A DNA stretch of 64,000 bases from Bradyrhizobium sp. CCBAU 051011 (GCF_009930815.1 NZ_CP022222.1:2398501-2462500), one strand, 5' to 3'. Shown: positions 49,369 through 58,469, counted from the stretch's first letter. Notes: generated by a model from the letters alone, not told the origin. A program made the numbers and translations.

Positions 49369-50427
49369 ATGCTGCTTTCCACCATCGACATCGCCTTGCG
49401 CGGCGCCACCGTGGCGCTGCTGCTGGTACTGGCGGTGTCGCTGTATCGCGGCTTTGGGACGGTGCTGGCCGGGCGGCTGGCGGCGGCCTTTGCCTTGGGG
49501 GCGGCCGCGCATGCGGTGACTTCGTCGATCGGCGCGACGTCGCCTGTATCGGCGGCGCATGCACCCGTGATCGCGCTGTCGACCGGCAATGTCGTAGTGT
49601 TCTGGCTGTTCACGCGCGCACTGTTCGAGGAGACGTTCAAGCTGCGCTGGTGGCATGCGCTGGTCTGGGCGGCGGTCACGGCGTTCAGTTTCGTCAATTG
49701 CATGTGGCTGGCGCCGGCCTCCGGCGTGAGAGCAGCGATCATTGCGATCAATCTGCTGGCGCTGGGATTCATCGGGCTCGCGGTCGGGCAAACCATCGCG
49801 TCATGGTCATCGGATCTGGTCGAGAGCCGCCGCCGCGTCCGTGTCGTCATCGTCAGTGCGGCGGCGCTGTATGGCGGGCTTAACGCGATGCTGCAGATAT
49901 CGCTGTCCGGTGGCGGCGGAGTCGAGATCGCGAATACGCTGAACTCCGCGGCGCTGGCCGTCGTGGTCGCAGCGATATCGATTGCGATGATGCGGGTCGA
50001 TGGCGCTGATCTGTTTCCGGCTGCGATCGAGATTCAGGCCGATGCCGGCGAAGCGGCCGTGGTCGGATCCGGCGCAGATCAGAAGCTGATCGACGCACTG
50101 ATGCGCCTGATGTCAGACGAGCGCATCTACCGCCACGACAACGTCACCATCGGCACGCTAGCGACCAAGCTCGGGATCCCCGAATACCGGCTGCGGCGGC
50201 TGATCAACCAGCGGCTCGGCTATCGCAACTTCAATGTCTTCCTCAACGAGCACCGGATCGCGGAGGCCAAGGCCGCGCTTGCCGATCCGAACCAGGTCGA
50301 AGTCCCCGTGATTACGATTGCAATGGACGCCGGCTTCCAGTCGCTTGGGCCCTTCAACCGCGCCTTCAAGGCGATCACCGGCGTCACGCCGACTGAGTAT
50401 CGCCGGCTGAAGGCCCGCCCGGCATAG
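49369..50427 (+). CDS. AraC-family regulator with N-terminal membrane domain
   Basis: 352 residues. The first ~220 residues contain about seven hydrophobic segments (for example ALRGATVALLLVLAVSLY, VVVFWLFTRALFEETF, AALAVVVAAISIAMM). The C-terminal ~100 residues are an AraC DNA-binding domain with two helix-turn-helix units (VTIGTLATKLGIPEYRLRRLINQRLGYRNFNVFLNEHR and MDAGFQSLGPFNRAFKAITGVTPTEYRRL). It should sense an external or membrane signal directly. The next gene in the same direction, a secreted serine hydrolase, is a possible target or partner. Confidence 0.88.
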   Translation: MLLSTIDIALRGATVALLLVLAVSLYRGFGTVLAGRLAAAFALGAAAHAVTSSIGATSPVSAAHAPVIALSTGNVVVFWLFTRALFEETFKLRWWHALVWAAVTAFSFVNCMWLAPASGVRAAIIAINLLALGFIGLAVGQTIASWSSDLVESRRRVRVVIVSAAALYGGLNAMLQISLSGGGGVEIANTLNSAALAVVVAAISIAMMRVDGADLFPAAIEIQADAGEAAVVGSGADQKLIDALMRLMSDERIYRHDNVTIGTLATKLGIPEYRLRRLINQRLGYRNFNVFLNEHRIAEAKAALADPNQVEVPVITIAMDAGFQSLGPFNRAFKAITGVTPTEYRRLKARPA

Positions 50428-50578
50428 CCACCATCATACTGTTATTACTATTGAATTTTGGAATCGGCGAGGCGCGTTGAGCTTTCGGCCAGCGCGAATT
50501 CCAAATCCGGCGAGCAGGCGGCGGCCGCTTCTCCATCCTCCTCGGCAACGCGCTGATGCGTAATGCCGGAGGCCCCTC

Positions 50579-52009
50579 GTGAAACGACGAAATCTCATCC
50601 TCATCTTAGCCACCACAACGGCACTGAGCGCGCTCGCGCTGTCGGCGGCCCGCGCCCGCGACGTGCCAAAAGTCGCGACCGGCTTTGTCGCCAGCGTGGT
50701 CTGCACCGAGACCTTCGTCTCCGGCCTCGATCCGGATCGGGTGTTCGCCGAGACCACATCCGCTATGCCGGGCGCCGGGCTGATCTCCTGGGCGCTGGAC
50801 TATCGCGTCGACCGCGCGCGCAAGGACGTCACAGTGACGCTGTTCGGCCTGGGCCGGAGCCACGCCGTCTACCGCGGCGAAGGCCTCGGCTGCTATCTCG
50901 ATCATGGGAGCGCGGTTGCCGACATCGCATTGGCGCCATCGGAGGCCAAGCCCGCGGTGCTGCCTGACATCGCTGGCCGCGCCATTGTTGAGCCGCAAGT
51001 GCCGCAACTCGCTGCCGCGCTCGACCGCGCTTTCGCCGAGCCGGACAGATCGACGCCACGCAATACGCGGGCGATCGTGGTCCTGAAGGACGGGCGCGTC
51101 GTTGCCGAGCGCTATGCCGACGGCATCGGCATCGACACGCCGCTGCTCGGCTTCTCCGCCACCAAATCGGTGATCTCGGCATTGGCCGGCATCCTCGTGC
51201 GCAAGCGCGCGATGAAGCTGCACGAGCCCGTGCCGATCGCAGCGTGGCAAGGCGCCGACGATCCAAGGCGTGCCATCACGCTCGATCATCTGCTGCGTCA
51301 CACCGCGGGGCTCAATCTCGGCAGTTCGCTGCAGGCGTCGCTGCTGTCCGCGCTCGAGCCGGTCAACCGCATGAAGTTCATGGAACCCGACATGGCCACC
51401 TATGCCGTGAGCATGCCGCCGGAATCGGTGCCTGGCGCGGCTTGGAACTATCACGATGGCAACACGGTCATCGTCGCGCATCTGATCCGCCAGGCAACCG
51501 GCGGCGGCGCGGCCAATATGATGGGTTTTGCGCGGCAGGAATTGTTCGAACCGCTCGGCATGCGCCACGTAACCCTCGAATTCGACGCCTCGGGCAATGC
51601 GGAAGCGTCGAGCCAATTGCTGGCGAGCGCGCGCGACTGGGCGCGTTTCGGCCAGCTCTATCTCAATGACGGCACGGCCGGCGGAAAACGCATCCTTCCC
51701 GAAGGATGGGTGAAGTATTCGGCGACCCCGACGCCGAACGCCTGGGTCGGCCAGGGCGCGGGATTCTGGACCAACTTGGGCGAAAGCTTTGGCGCGACCT
51801 ACCGCATCGAGCGCGGCTGGCCGCGAGATGCGTTTTTCGCCAAGGGCACGATCGGGCAATACGTGATCATCATTCCGTCCGAGCGGCTGGTGATCGTTCG
51901 ACTCGGCCGCTCACCGAACTCGCCGCCGGAAGGCGACGGCGTGTTCGATCTGGTGCGCGACGTCCTTGCGGCCACGGGGAGCAAGGCGAAGGTGGCGGGA
52001 GCGAATTGA
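50579..52009 (+). CDS. Secreted serine hydrolase, beta-lactamase-fold
   Basis: 476 residues from GTG with GGAGG six bases upstream. A signal peptide covers about 1-27 (ending AARA-RD). Residues ~30-130 form an unusual N-terminal part. The catalytic S-x-x-K is SATK at 193-196; the Tyr region is WNYHDGNTVIVAHLI (Tyr291). LDHLLRHTAGLNLGSS also fits the family. It is probably periplasmic and could act on a peptide, ester or wall fragment; true beta-lactamase action is not implied. It lies 150 bases downstream of the membrane-bound AraC regulator. Confidence 0.85.
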   Translation: MKRRNLILILATTTALSALALSAARARDVPKVATGFVASVVCTETFVSGLDPDRVFAETTSAMPGAGLISWALDYRVDRARKDVTVTLFGLGRSHAVYRGEGLGCYLDHGSAVADIALAPSEAKPAVLPDIAGRAIVEPQVPQLAAALDRAFAEPDRSTPRNTRAIVVLKDGRVVAERYADGIGIDTPLLGFSATKSVISALAGILVRKRAMKLHEPVPIAAWQGADDPRRAITLDHLLRHTAGLNLGSSLQASLLSALEPVNRMKFMEPDMATYAVSMPPESVPGAAWNYHDGNTVIVAHLIRQATGGGAANMMGFARQELFEPLGMRHVTLEFDASGNAEASSQLLASARDWARFGQLYLNDGTAGGKRILPEGWVKYSATPTPNAWVGQGAGFWTNLGESFGATYRIERGWPRDAFFAKGTIGQYVIIIPSERLVIVRLGRSPNSPPEGDGVFDLVRDVLAATGSKAKVAGAN

Positions 52010-52032
52010 CGGATGAGGCGGTGTCTCTTCTC

Positions 52033-52158
52033 CCTCGCCCCGCTCTTGCGGGGAGAGGGTGGGGGTGAGGGGCTCTCTCAGCGAGTGAGCTCTATCGATA
52101 GACCTGTACCCCCTCACCCGGCGCTACGCGCCGACCTCTCCCCGCAAGCGGGGCGAGG
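52033..52158. repeat. CCTCGCCCCGCTC inverted repeat, copy 2
   Basis: Arms at 52033-52058 and 52135-52158 (CCTCTCCCCGC...GGGGCGAGG) are complementary but for two bases. It shares its design and inner sequence (CCCCTCACCCGGCGCT) with the element at 39791-39912, and lies between two convergent genes. Confidence 0.85.
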
Positions 52159-52178
52159 TTGGTCCACGCGCGCGGCAG

Positions 52179-53549
52179 CTACTGCCGCCCCAACTGCGTG
52201 GCCTTCTCGACACGGTCGAACCTCTCCAAGGAGAGGATCGCATCGGCGAGTTGATCGGCGCGGCCATTCAGCACCGGGCGGGCGAGCGTGAGGAATTTCT
52301 GCTGCATCGCCTGTGCGTCCGGAAACGAATCCGGCTCGCCGGAGGGATCGGCATAGAGCCGCTCGTGCACGCCGTCGTCGGTGGTGATGGAAACGCGCGC
52401 GCCGAAGGGGTGAGTGCGGCCGATCTCGAGGCGGTCGTCCTGCACCACGTCGAACTTGTCGGCGAGCGCATTCACCGCTGTATCGCCAAGCCGGTCGTAA
52501 TCGTCCCAGCCGAAGCTGCCCTGATCGAGCGCCAGCGCGCCGGTGAAGAACATCGAGAACTGCCCGCCGACGATCGAGGTCGGATGCCGCTTGGTGGCGG
52601 CGTCGCCGGTCAGCGTGATGCCATTGCGGTGCAGGCCGATCTCGACCCGCTTGATCTGATCCGGCGTCAGATTGTGCTCTCGCCGCATAGCGATCAGCGC
52701 ATCCAGCGCCGCATGGGTATAGCGGCAGCTCGGATACGGCTTCACGCCGATCTTCAGGGTCTCATAGGTCTTGCCGAGGCCGGCGGTCGCCTTGTCCGGA
52801 TGTGCGTCGTCGCTGTAGCCGACGAGGAGGCCGTGCTTGCCCTCGACCGATTCCGTCGAACCGACGAAATTATTGCGCGCCAGCGTCGCGGCGATGACGC
52901 CGTTCATTGCAGACGCCCCGACCTGATAGCGCTTGTTCCAGGCGCCATTGACCAGGAATTGCAGCGAGCCCGCGGCCTGGCTGCCGGAAACACCGAAGGC
53001 CGAGATGATCTGATCCTTCGAGAGGCCGAACAGCTTTCCGGCGGCGGCCGCCGCGCCATAGGTTCCTGCCGTCGCGGTCGGATGAAAACCGCGCGCATAA
53101 TGCGAGGTGGGATCGAGCGCGTTGCCGAGGCGGCAGCACACTTCATAGCCGGCCACGATTGCGGTCAGCACGTCACGTCCGGATGCACCGACCATTTCGC
53201 CAACCGCGAACGCCGCCGGCACCACGGGCGCGCTCGGATGCAGCGAGGAATCCGCATGCGTGTCGTCGAAATCCAGCGAATGGCCGAGCGCACCGTTGAG
53301 CAGAGCGGCGACCGCCGGCGTCCAGGTCTTGCTATCGCCGAATACGGTGGCTTCGCCCTTGCCGTCCAGCGCCAGCGCCTCCAGCATCTTCAGCAGCGAC
53401 GGGGTGGATTCCGCGTCGCGCCGCGCCCGGATCGTGCTGCCAAGGAAATCGAGCGTCAGCACCTTGGCGCGTTCCAGCACCTCCGGCGGAATGTCTTCGA
53501 ATTTGAGGCCGGCGACATAGGCTGCGAGCGTTGCGGTTTCGTGGGCCAT
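52179..53549 (-). CDS. MmgE/PrpD family protein
   Basis: 456 residues from MAHETATLAAYVAGL with GAGGAAA upstream. Family pattern: LGHSLDFDDTHADSSLHPSAPVVPAAFAVGE, then GYEVCCRLGNALDP, HPTATAGTYGAAAAAGKLFGLS and KPYPSCRYTHAALDALIAM. The group includes 2-methylcitrate dehydratase and cis-aconitate decarboxylase; no methylcitrate genes are adjacent, so the substrate is left open. Confidence 0.9.
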   Translation of the reverse strand: MAHETATLAAYVAGLKFEDIPPEVLERAKVLTLDFLGSTIRARRDAESTPSLLKMLEALALDGKGEATVFGDSKTWTPAVAALLNGALGHSLDFDDTHADSSLHPSAPVVPAAFAVGEMVGASGRDVLTAIVAGYEVCCRLGNALDPTSHYARGFHPTATAGTYGAAAAAGKLFGLSKDQIISAFGVSGSQAAGSLQFLVNGAWNKRYQVGASAMNGVIAATLARNNFVGSTESVEGKHGLLVGYSDDAHPDKATAGLGKTYETLKIGVKPYPSCRYTHAALDALIAMRREHNLTPDQIKRVEIGLHRNGITLTGDAATKRHPTSIVGGQFSMFFTGALALDQGSFGWDDYDRLGDTAVNALADKFDVVQDDRLEIGRTHPFGARVSITTDDGVHERLYADPSGEPDSFPDAQAMQQKFLTLARPVLNGRADQLADAILSLERFDRVEKATQLGRQ

Positions 53550-53673
53550 CGTGTTTCCTCGTATTTGCCGGGCAGGGTAGGCGGGCCAACTTGACCTTTC
53601 AAGCCGCCTCCCTGTCGCGGGCATCAGCTATGCCTGCTGTCGTCTAGCACAAGCGTGGCGCGCAGATTCCGGG

Positions 53674-54789
53674 ATGCAGCGCATGATGGCCTTCGCAAAA
53701 CGCATGCTTGGAGCGATCCGGTCACGGAAGACGCAACTGGCGCTCGCCGTCAGGCTCGCGGTTGCCGCGGTCGCAGCCTATGCGATCGCCAGGGCGTTGC
53801 ATCTGATGCTGCCGCTGTGGGCGGTGCTGACCTCGCTGATCGTCACCCAGATGAGCGTTGGCCGTTCGCTGAAGGCGACGCGCGATTACATGCTCGGTAC
53901 CGTCGGCGGCGCGCTCTATGGCGGCGCCATTGCGATATTGATCCCGCATTCCGGCGAGGGTGGATTGCTGGCGCTATTGGTGCTCACGGTCGGGCCGATG
54001 GCTTTCATCGGCGCCGTCAATCCCAGCCTGAGCGCCGCCACGGTGACGGCCGTGATCGTCCTGCTGGTGCCGGCGATGAACCATGCCAATCCGCTGGATT
54101 CCACCATCGACCGGCTGTTCGAGGTCGCAGTCGGTGCACTTACCGGGCTCGTGGTCTCATTCCTGGTGCTGCCGTCGCGGGCGATCAGCCAGATCCGGAT
54201 CAATGCGGCGCAGATTTTGGAACTGCTGGCTGCCGCATTCGCCGAGCTGCTTGCGGGACTGACGCGCGGGCTCGACAATGACGCCTTGCACCGTATCCAG
54301 AGCGGGATCGGTACCGCGCTGACCAACCTCCATGCGATCGGTCTGGAAGCCGAGCGCGAGCGCGGCGCGCGCCTGTCTTCGGGACCGGACACCGGCCCGT
54401 TGCTGCGCACCATCCAGCGCTTGCGCCATGATGTCGTGATGATCGGGCGCGCCAGCGTGGTGCCGCTGCCGGCCAATGTGCAGGCAAGGTTGGCGCGGCC
54501 GTTGGCCGATGTCAGCAAGGCGATCGTCGACTATATGCGCGCGGCGGCCGAATCGTTGCGGAGCGGTAGCGGCGCCGTGGACATCCGGCCCGTCGATGCG
54601 GCGCTGCAGGCCTATGCCGCCGAAGTCGCTGCGGTGCGAAACGACGGCCTGACTCGCGGCGTGCCAGTCGACGTGGCGGAGCGATTCTTCGCGCTGGGAT
54701 TTTCGCTGGAGCAGATGCGACAGAACCTGACCGATCTCGACCGTTGCCAGGCCGACTGGTGCGGGAAGCGGGCCGTTGCAAAAATCTAG
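53674..54789 (+). CDS. FUSC family inner-membrane transporter
   Basis: 371 residues. The N-terminal half (about 20-175) has six hydrophobic segments (AVRLAVAAVAAYAIARALHL, LPLWAVLTSLIVTQMS, VGGALYGGAIAILI, LLALLVLTVGPMAFIGAV and others); the C-terminal half is a helical soluble domain (QILELLAAAFAELLAG through NLTDLDRCQADWCGKR). This fits the fusaric acid resistance/aromatic acid exporter group. The substrate is unknown. It is divergent from the MmgE/PrpD gene across about 125 bases. Confidence 0.82.
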   Translation: MQRMMAFAKRMLGAIRSRKTQLALAVRLAVAAVAAYAIARALHLMLPLWAVLTSLIVTQMSVGRSLKATRDYMLGTVGGALYGGAIAILIPHSGEGGLLALLVLTVGPMAFIGAVNPSLSAATVTAVIVLLVPAMNHANPLDSTIDRLFEVAVGALTGLVVSFLVLPSRAISQIRINAAQILELLAAAFAELLAGLTRGLDNDALHRIQSGIGTALTNLHAIGLEAERERGARLSSGPDTGPLLRTIQRLRHDVVMIGRASVVPLPANVQARLARPLADVSKAIVDYMRAAAESLRSGSGAVDIRPVDAALQAYAAEVAAVRNDGLTRGVPVDVAERFFALGFSLEQMRQNLTDLDRCQADWCGKRAVAKI

Positions 54790-54798
54790 CGCGTTCGG

Positions 54799-54925
54799 CG
54801 AAGCAATCCATCTATCCTCGCGCGGACACATGGACTGCTTCCGCTTCGCTCCTTAAGCTTCGGCGGACAAGTCGTCGCTATCGCTCCCTTGCGCAAACGC
54901 TTCGCGTTTGTCGCAGGCAATGACG
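54799..54925. repeat. CGTCATTGCGAG palindromic repeat, copy 4 (partial)
   Basis: Lacks the left CGTCATTGCGAG end but keeps GAAGCAATCCATC, GCGGACAAGTCGTCGCT and the right GCAATGACG end. Lies between the FUSC gene and the convergent DUF2867 gene. Confidence 0.75.
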
Positions 54926-54926
54926 T

Positions 54927-55397
54927 TCAGCCCACTTGGCGCAGCAGGGCAGGCACGATCAGCCGGTGGAACGGCATGATGATCGCGAGATAAGTCCGGC
55001 CGAGCCAGTTGTGCGTCTTGACCAGCGTTGTTGCGGTGACCTGCGTGACGTCGCGCGGCGCCGTCACGTCGACGACGACACGAAAATCGAGATGGCGGTC
55101 GTTGAAGCCGATAATGAGGCGATCGCGCGTTTCGCTCACGACCGGAAAGATCCCGATCATGTCCCGCGGCGCGTCTGGACTGACGCCCGACGTTTTCAAC
55201 CCGAACGGCGCGACCAGTAAATTACGCAGCGCCAGCAACGCTTCGGCCCAGCGCGGCTGCCGCGCCATCATCCGTTCCGCGGCGCGGCGGGCATCGAGAT
55301 TGCCATCGCTGATTTCAATGCAAAAGGCGTCGGCGAATTGCGCGCCGGCCAGCAGCGCATCGGCATCGACGGCAGGCGTGACTTCGCGGACGGTCAT
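54927..55397 (-). CDS. DUF2867 domain protein
   Basis: 156 residues, MTVREVTPAVDADALLAGAQFADAF. The pattern FPVVSETRDRLIIGFNDRHLDFRVVVDV and the C-terminal VKTHNWLGRTYLAIIMPFHRLIVPALL fit DUF2867, a family of unknown function sometimes fused to short-chain dehydrogenase-like proteins. The last hydrophobic part could lie on a membrane. Its start overlaps the stop of the MATE pump by four bases, so the two are coupled. Confidence 0.82.
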   Translation of the reverse strand: MTVREVTPAVDADALLAGAQFADAFCIEISDGNLDARRAAERMMARQPRWAEALLALRNLLVAPFGLKTSGVSPDAPRDMIGIFPVVSETRDRLIIGFNDRHLDFRVVVDVTAPRDVTQVTATTLVKTHNWLGRTYLAIIMPFHRLIVPALLRQVG

Positions 55398-56800
55398 GGT
55401 GACGGCAGTCTGCTGGTCAGTAGTCGAAATCGCAAGACGAGCAGAACGGCGAAGACCAAGGTGCCGATCGACAATCCGATCCAGACGCCACTGGCGCCAA
55501 GCGATGTCCAGAATCCAAGTGCGCAGGCGGAAGTAAAGCCGATCAGCCAGTAGCTCAAGGTGGCGAACAGCAGCGGCACGCGCGTGTCGTTCATTCCGCG
55601 CAGCGCACCGGCGGCAATGGTCTGGATACCATCAGCGACAAAGAAGGTGGAGCCGATCAGGAGCAGCGTGGCCGTCAGCGTCGCGGTCGCGTCGACGGCT
55701 TCGCCGAGGAACAACTCGGCAATCAGGAACCGTCCAAGGATCACGGCCAGTGTCATCGTGGCCATGAACGCAGCGCCGAGAAGTATCGCCACATAACCTG
55801 CGCGCCGGACGGCGCCGCTGTCGCGGCGCCCGATCGCATGACCGACCCGGACGGTTGCTGCCATACTGATCCCGAACGGCACCATGAAAAGGATGGCTGC
55901 GATCTGGAGTGCGATCTGGTGCGCTGCCAGTGCCGTGGTGCTGATCAGACCCATCAGCAGGCCGGCAGCACCGAACAGCCCGTATTCCAGCAGAAACGCC
56001 ATCGAGATCGGCGCGCCGACAATCGCGAGCTTCGCCATCAACGGCCAGTCGATGCGCCAGATGTTGCCGAGCACGTGATATTTCCGGAACGGCTGGCGCA
56101 GCGCGGTGAACCACAGCCCGGCGAGAAACGTGCCGAGATTGACCATGCTGGTCGCAAGGCCCGCGCCGAACAGCCCGAGTTCGGGCAGGCCCCATTTCCC
56201 ATAGAGCAGCAGATAGACCAGCAACGCGTTCGCCGGGATCGCGGCCAGCGTGATCCACAGCACCGGCTCGGGCCGGTTCACCGCGCTCATGAAGCCACGG
56301 ATAGCGATAAACCACAGCGCGGGCAGGATGCCCCAGGCGAGGCCGAACAGGTATTGCTGCGCGAGCTTAGCCGCGGTCGGCGCCTGGCCGAGCGCGATCA
56401 GGATTGCCTCGCCGCGGAATGGCAATGCCATCAGTGGCAGAGCGATCAAGAGAGCCGCCCACAAGCCGACGCGCAGCGCACGCCGCACCATGCGCGGATC
56501 ACGAGCGCCGAAAGCCTGCGCCGCTAGCGGTGCTACGGCCGAAACCAGGCCCATGCCGAACGTGAAGGTGACGAAGAACACCGTATGGGCGAGGGCTGCC
56601 GCAGCCACGGTTTCGCTGCCGAACCGACCGATGAACGCCAGGTCAGTCGTCATCATCGCGATCTGTCCGAGCTGCGTCAGCGCGAGCGGCACCGCGAGCT
56701 TCAGCGTCTCGGCGAGCTCAATCGCGAGATGGCGGCCGGGCACGGCCGCAGAGGCAGGCGGCGCAACAGATGCACGTTCGATTTTGTCGAGCGAGGTCAT
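55394..56800 (-). CDS. MATE family multidrug/toxin efflux pump
   Basis: 468 residues with about 12 membrane helices. MATE features: PLALTQLGQIAMMTTDLAFIGRFGSETVAAAALA at the start and GHAIGRRDSGAVRRAGYVA in the middle; the two halves are related, as in the family. It exports cationic or other compounds using an ion gradient. It is upstream of the coupled DUF2867 gene and 52 bases from the end of murA... all on the minus strand. Confidence 0.93.
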   Translation of the reverse strand: MTSLDKIERASVAPPASAAVPGRHLAIELAETLKLAVPLALTQLGQIAMMTTDLAFIGRFGSETVAAAALAHTVFFVTFTFGMGLVSAVAPLAAQAFGARDPRMVRRALRVGLWAALLIALPLMALPFRGEAILIALGQAPTAAKLAQQYLFGLAWGILPALWFIAIRGFMSAVNRPEPVLWITLAAIPANALLVYLLLYGKWGLPELGLFGAGLATSMVNLGTFLAGLWFTALRQPFRKYHVLGNIWRIDWPLMAKLAIVGAPISMAFLLEYGLFGAAGLLMGLISTTALAAHQIALQIAAILFMVPFGISMAATVRVGHAIGRRDSGAVRRAGYVAILLGAAFMATMTLAVILGRFLIAELFLGEAVDATATLTATLLLIGSTFFVADGIQTIAAGALRGMNDTRVPLLFATLSYWLIGFTSACALGFWTSLGASGVWIGLSIGTLVFAVLLVLRFRLLTSRLPSP

Positions 56801-56852
56801 TGCAATGGACTACCCACGCCGAGAGCCGAAAAAATGACGGTGCCGCTGAGGA

Positions 56853-58169
56853 CTATCCACCCTCGCGCGCGGGAACGCGGGTGATCCGGGCGCCCAGCGC
56901 GTTGAGCCGCTCCTCGATGCGCTCATAGCCGCGCTCGATCTGGTCGGCATTGTTGATGGTCGAGGTGCCTTCGGCCGCGACTGCCGCGAGCAGCATGGCC
57001 ATGCCGGCGCGGATATCGGGCGATGTCATCAGTGCGCCGCGCAGCCGGCTCGGGCCGGCGACGATGGCGCGATGCGGGTCGCACAGCACGATGCGGGCGC
57101 CCATCGAGATCAGCTTGTCGACGAAGAACATCCGCGACTCGAACATCTTCTCGAACATCAGGATCACGCCGTCGCATTGCGTAGCGGTCACGATCGCGAT
57201 CGACATCAAATCGGCCGGGAAGGCCGGCCAAGGCTGGTCCTCCAGCTTCGGCACGTGGCCGCCGAAATCGTCGTGGATCTTCATGGTCTGGCCGGAGGGC
57301 ACGACGAGATCGTCGCCCTCGACGCCGCAGACGATGCCGAGCCGCTCAAAGCCCATCCGGATCGAGCGCAGATGCTCGACGCCGGCCTTCGCAATGCGCA
57401 GCGGCGAGCGCGTCACCGCGGCAAGCCCGATCAGCGAGCCGACCTCGATATGGTCGGGCTGGATCGAATAAGTCGTGCCGCCGAGCGTCGCCGGTCCGTG
57501 GACGATGATGGTGTTGGTGCCGATGCCCTCGATCTTGGCGCCGAGCGCGACCAGGAAATGCGCGAGGTCCTGCACATGCGGTTCGGAAGCAGCGTTGCGC
57601 AAATAGGTGGTGCCGTGGGCGGCGACCGCCGCAACCAGCGCGTTCTCGGTTGCGGTGACGCTGGGCTCGTCGAGGAAGACGTCGGCGCCCTTCAGCCTGA
57701 CAGCGCGGAACTCCAGCCGGTGCGTCGCGGTGACGGTCGCGCCCAGTTGCTCGAAGGCGAGAAAATGCGTGTCGAGACGGCGGCGCCCGATGACGTCGCC
57801 GCCGGGCGGCGGCAGTGCCACCTCGCCGCAGCGCGCCAATAGCGGCCCCGCCAGCAGGATCGAGGCTCGGATGCGCGCGCACAGCTCGGGATCGAGATCG
57901 GCGGCGCGAACCTCCTTGGCGTGGATCGCCAGCGTATTGCGCGCCTTCCATTCCGCGGATGCGCCGACCGAGCGGATCAGCTCTACAAGCGTTTCGGTGT
58001 CGCGGATGCGCGGTACGTTATCCAGCGTCACCGGATGCTCGGTGAGCAGAGCGGCGGCGATGATCGGCAGCGCCGAATTCTTGTTGCCGGACGGTTCGAT
58101 GGTGCCCGCAAGCCGGTGGCCACCTTCAACGATGTATTGAATAGGCGGCACGACGCGGTCCTTACCCAT
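56853..58169 (-). CDS. murA: UDP-N-acetylglucosamine 1-carboxyvinyltransferase, Asp-type
   Basis: 438 residues. EPSP synthase-like double fold. Lys30 and Asn31 match the substrate-binding pair of E. coli MurA (GNKNSALPIIAA); Arg130 matches Arg120; Asp320 (WPAFPADLMSIA) matches the catalytic Asp305. The position of the catalytic Cys115 is Asp125 here (PPPGGDVIGRRRLDTH). In other bacteria such Asp forms stay active and resist fosfomycin, which reacts with the Cys. It makes the first committed step of peptidoglycan. I cannot tell whether a second, Cys-type copy exists elsewhere in the genome. Confidence 0.93.
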   Translation of the reverse strand: MGKDRVVPPIQYIVEGGHRLAGTIEPSGNKNSALPIIAAALLTEHPVTLDNVPRIRDTETLVELIRSVGASAEWKARNTLAIHAKEVRAADLDPELCARIRASILLAGPLLARCGEVALPPPGGDVIGRRRLDTHFLAFEQLGATVTATHRLEFRAVRLKGADVFLDEPSVTATENALVAAVAAHGTTYLRNAASEPHVQDLAHFLVALGAKIEGIGTNTIIVHGPATLGGTTYSIQPDHIEVGSLIGLAAVTRSPLRIAKAGVEHLRSIRMGFERLGIVCGVEGDDLVVPSGQTMKIHDDFGGHVPKLEDQPWPAFPADLMSIAIVTATQCDGVILMFEKMFESRMFFVDKLISMGARIVLCDPHRAIVAGPSRLRGALMTSPDIRAGMAMLLAAVAAEGTSTINNADQIERGYERIEERLNALGARITRVPAREGG

Positions 58170-58211
58170 TTCCTAAATGTGACTGCCGGAATTCTTTAGC
58201 GGAATCAATGG

Positions 58212-58469
58212 TCAGCAACCGCATCGTAGCATGAAAGGCCGACACGAATAGCTCGGATTGCCTGACCCGGCTGGGGTTGAATTACACAGAACCTCCACTC
58301 CAGTCAAAATCGCGGACGGCTGGTTGCACGGTTCCGGAGCCAGGATATAGGCGGCATCGCCGTGCACGCCAGCCTCTAACGCCTTGGTCCATCCAAGCAG
58401 ATCGGCGGGTCTTTTCATCGCGGCACGCGTGACTATGCAACAGCGGCTGTGATCGGGGCCGATGATCAA
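58212..58469 (-). CDS. Possible small protein coupled to the HxlR gene
   Basis: 85 residues beginning MIIGPDHSRCCIVTRAAMK. Its ATG overlaps the HxlR stop in an ATGA arrangement. The first two thirds have coding-like third positions; the Cys-rich end (SCRPFMLRCGC) does not. I do not recognise a family. It may be a real small gene, the worn-down remains of a longer one, or chance. Confidence 0.3.
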   Translation of the reverse strand: MIIGPDHSRCCIVTRAAMKRPADLLGWTKALEAGVHGDAAYILAPEPCNQPSAILTGVEVLCNSTPAGSGNPSYSCRPFMLRCGC

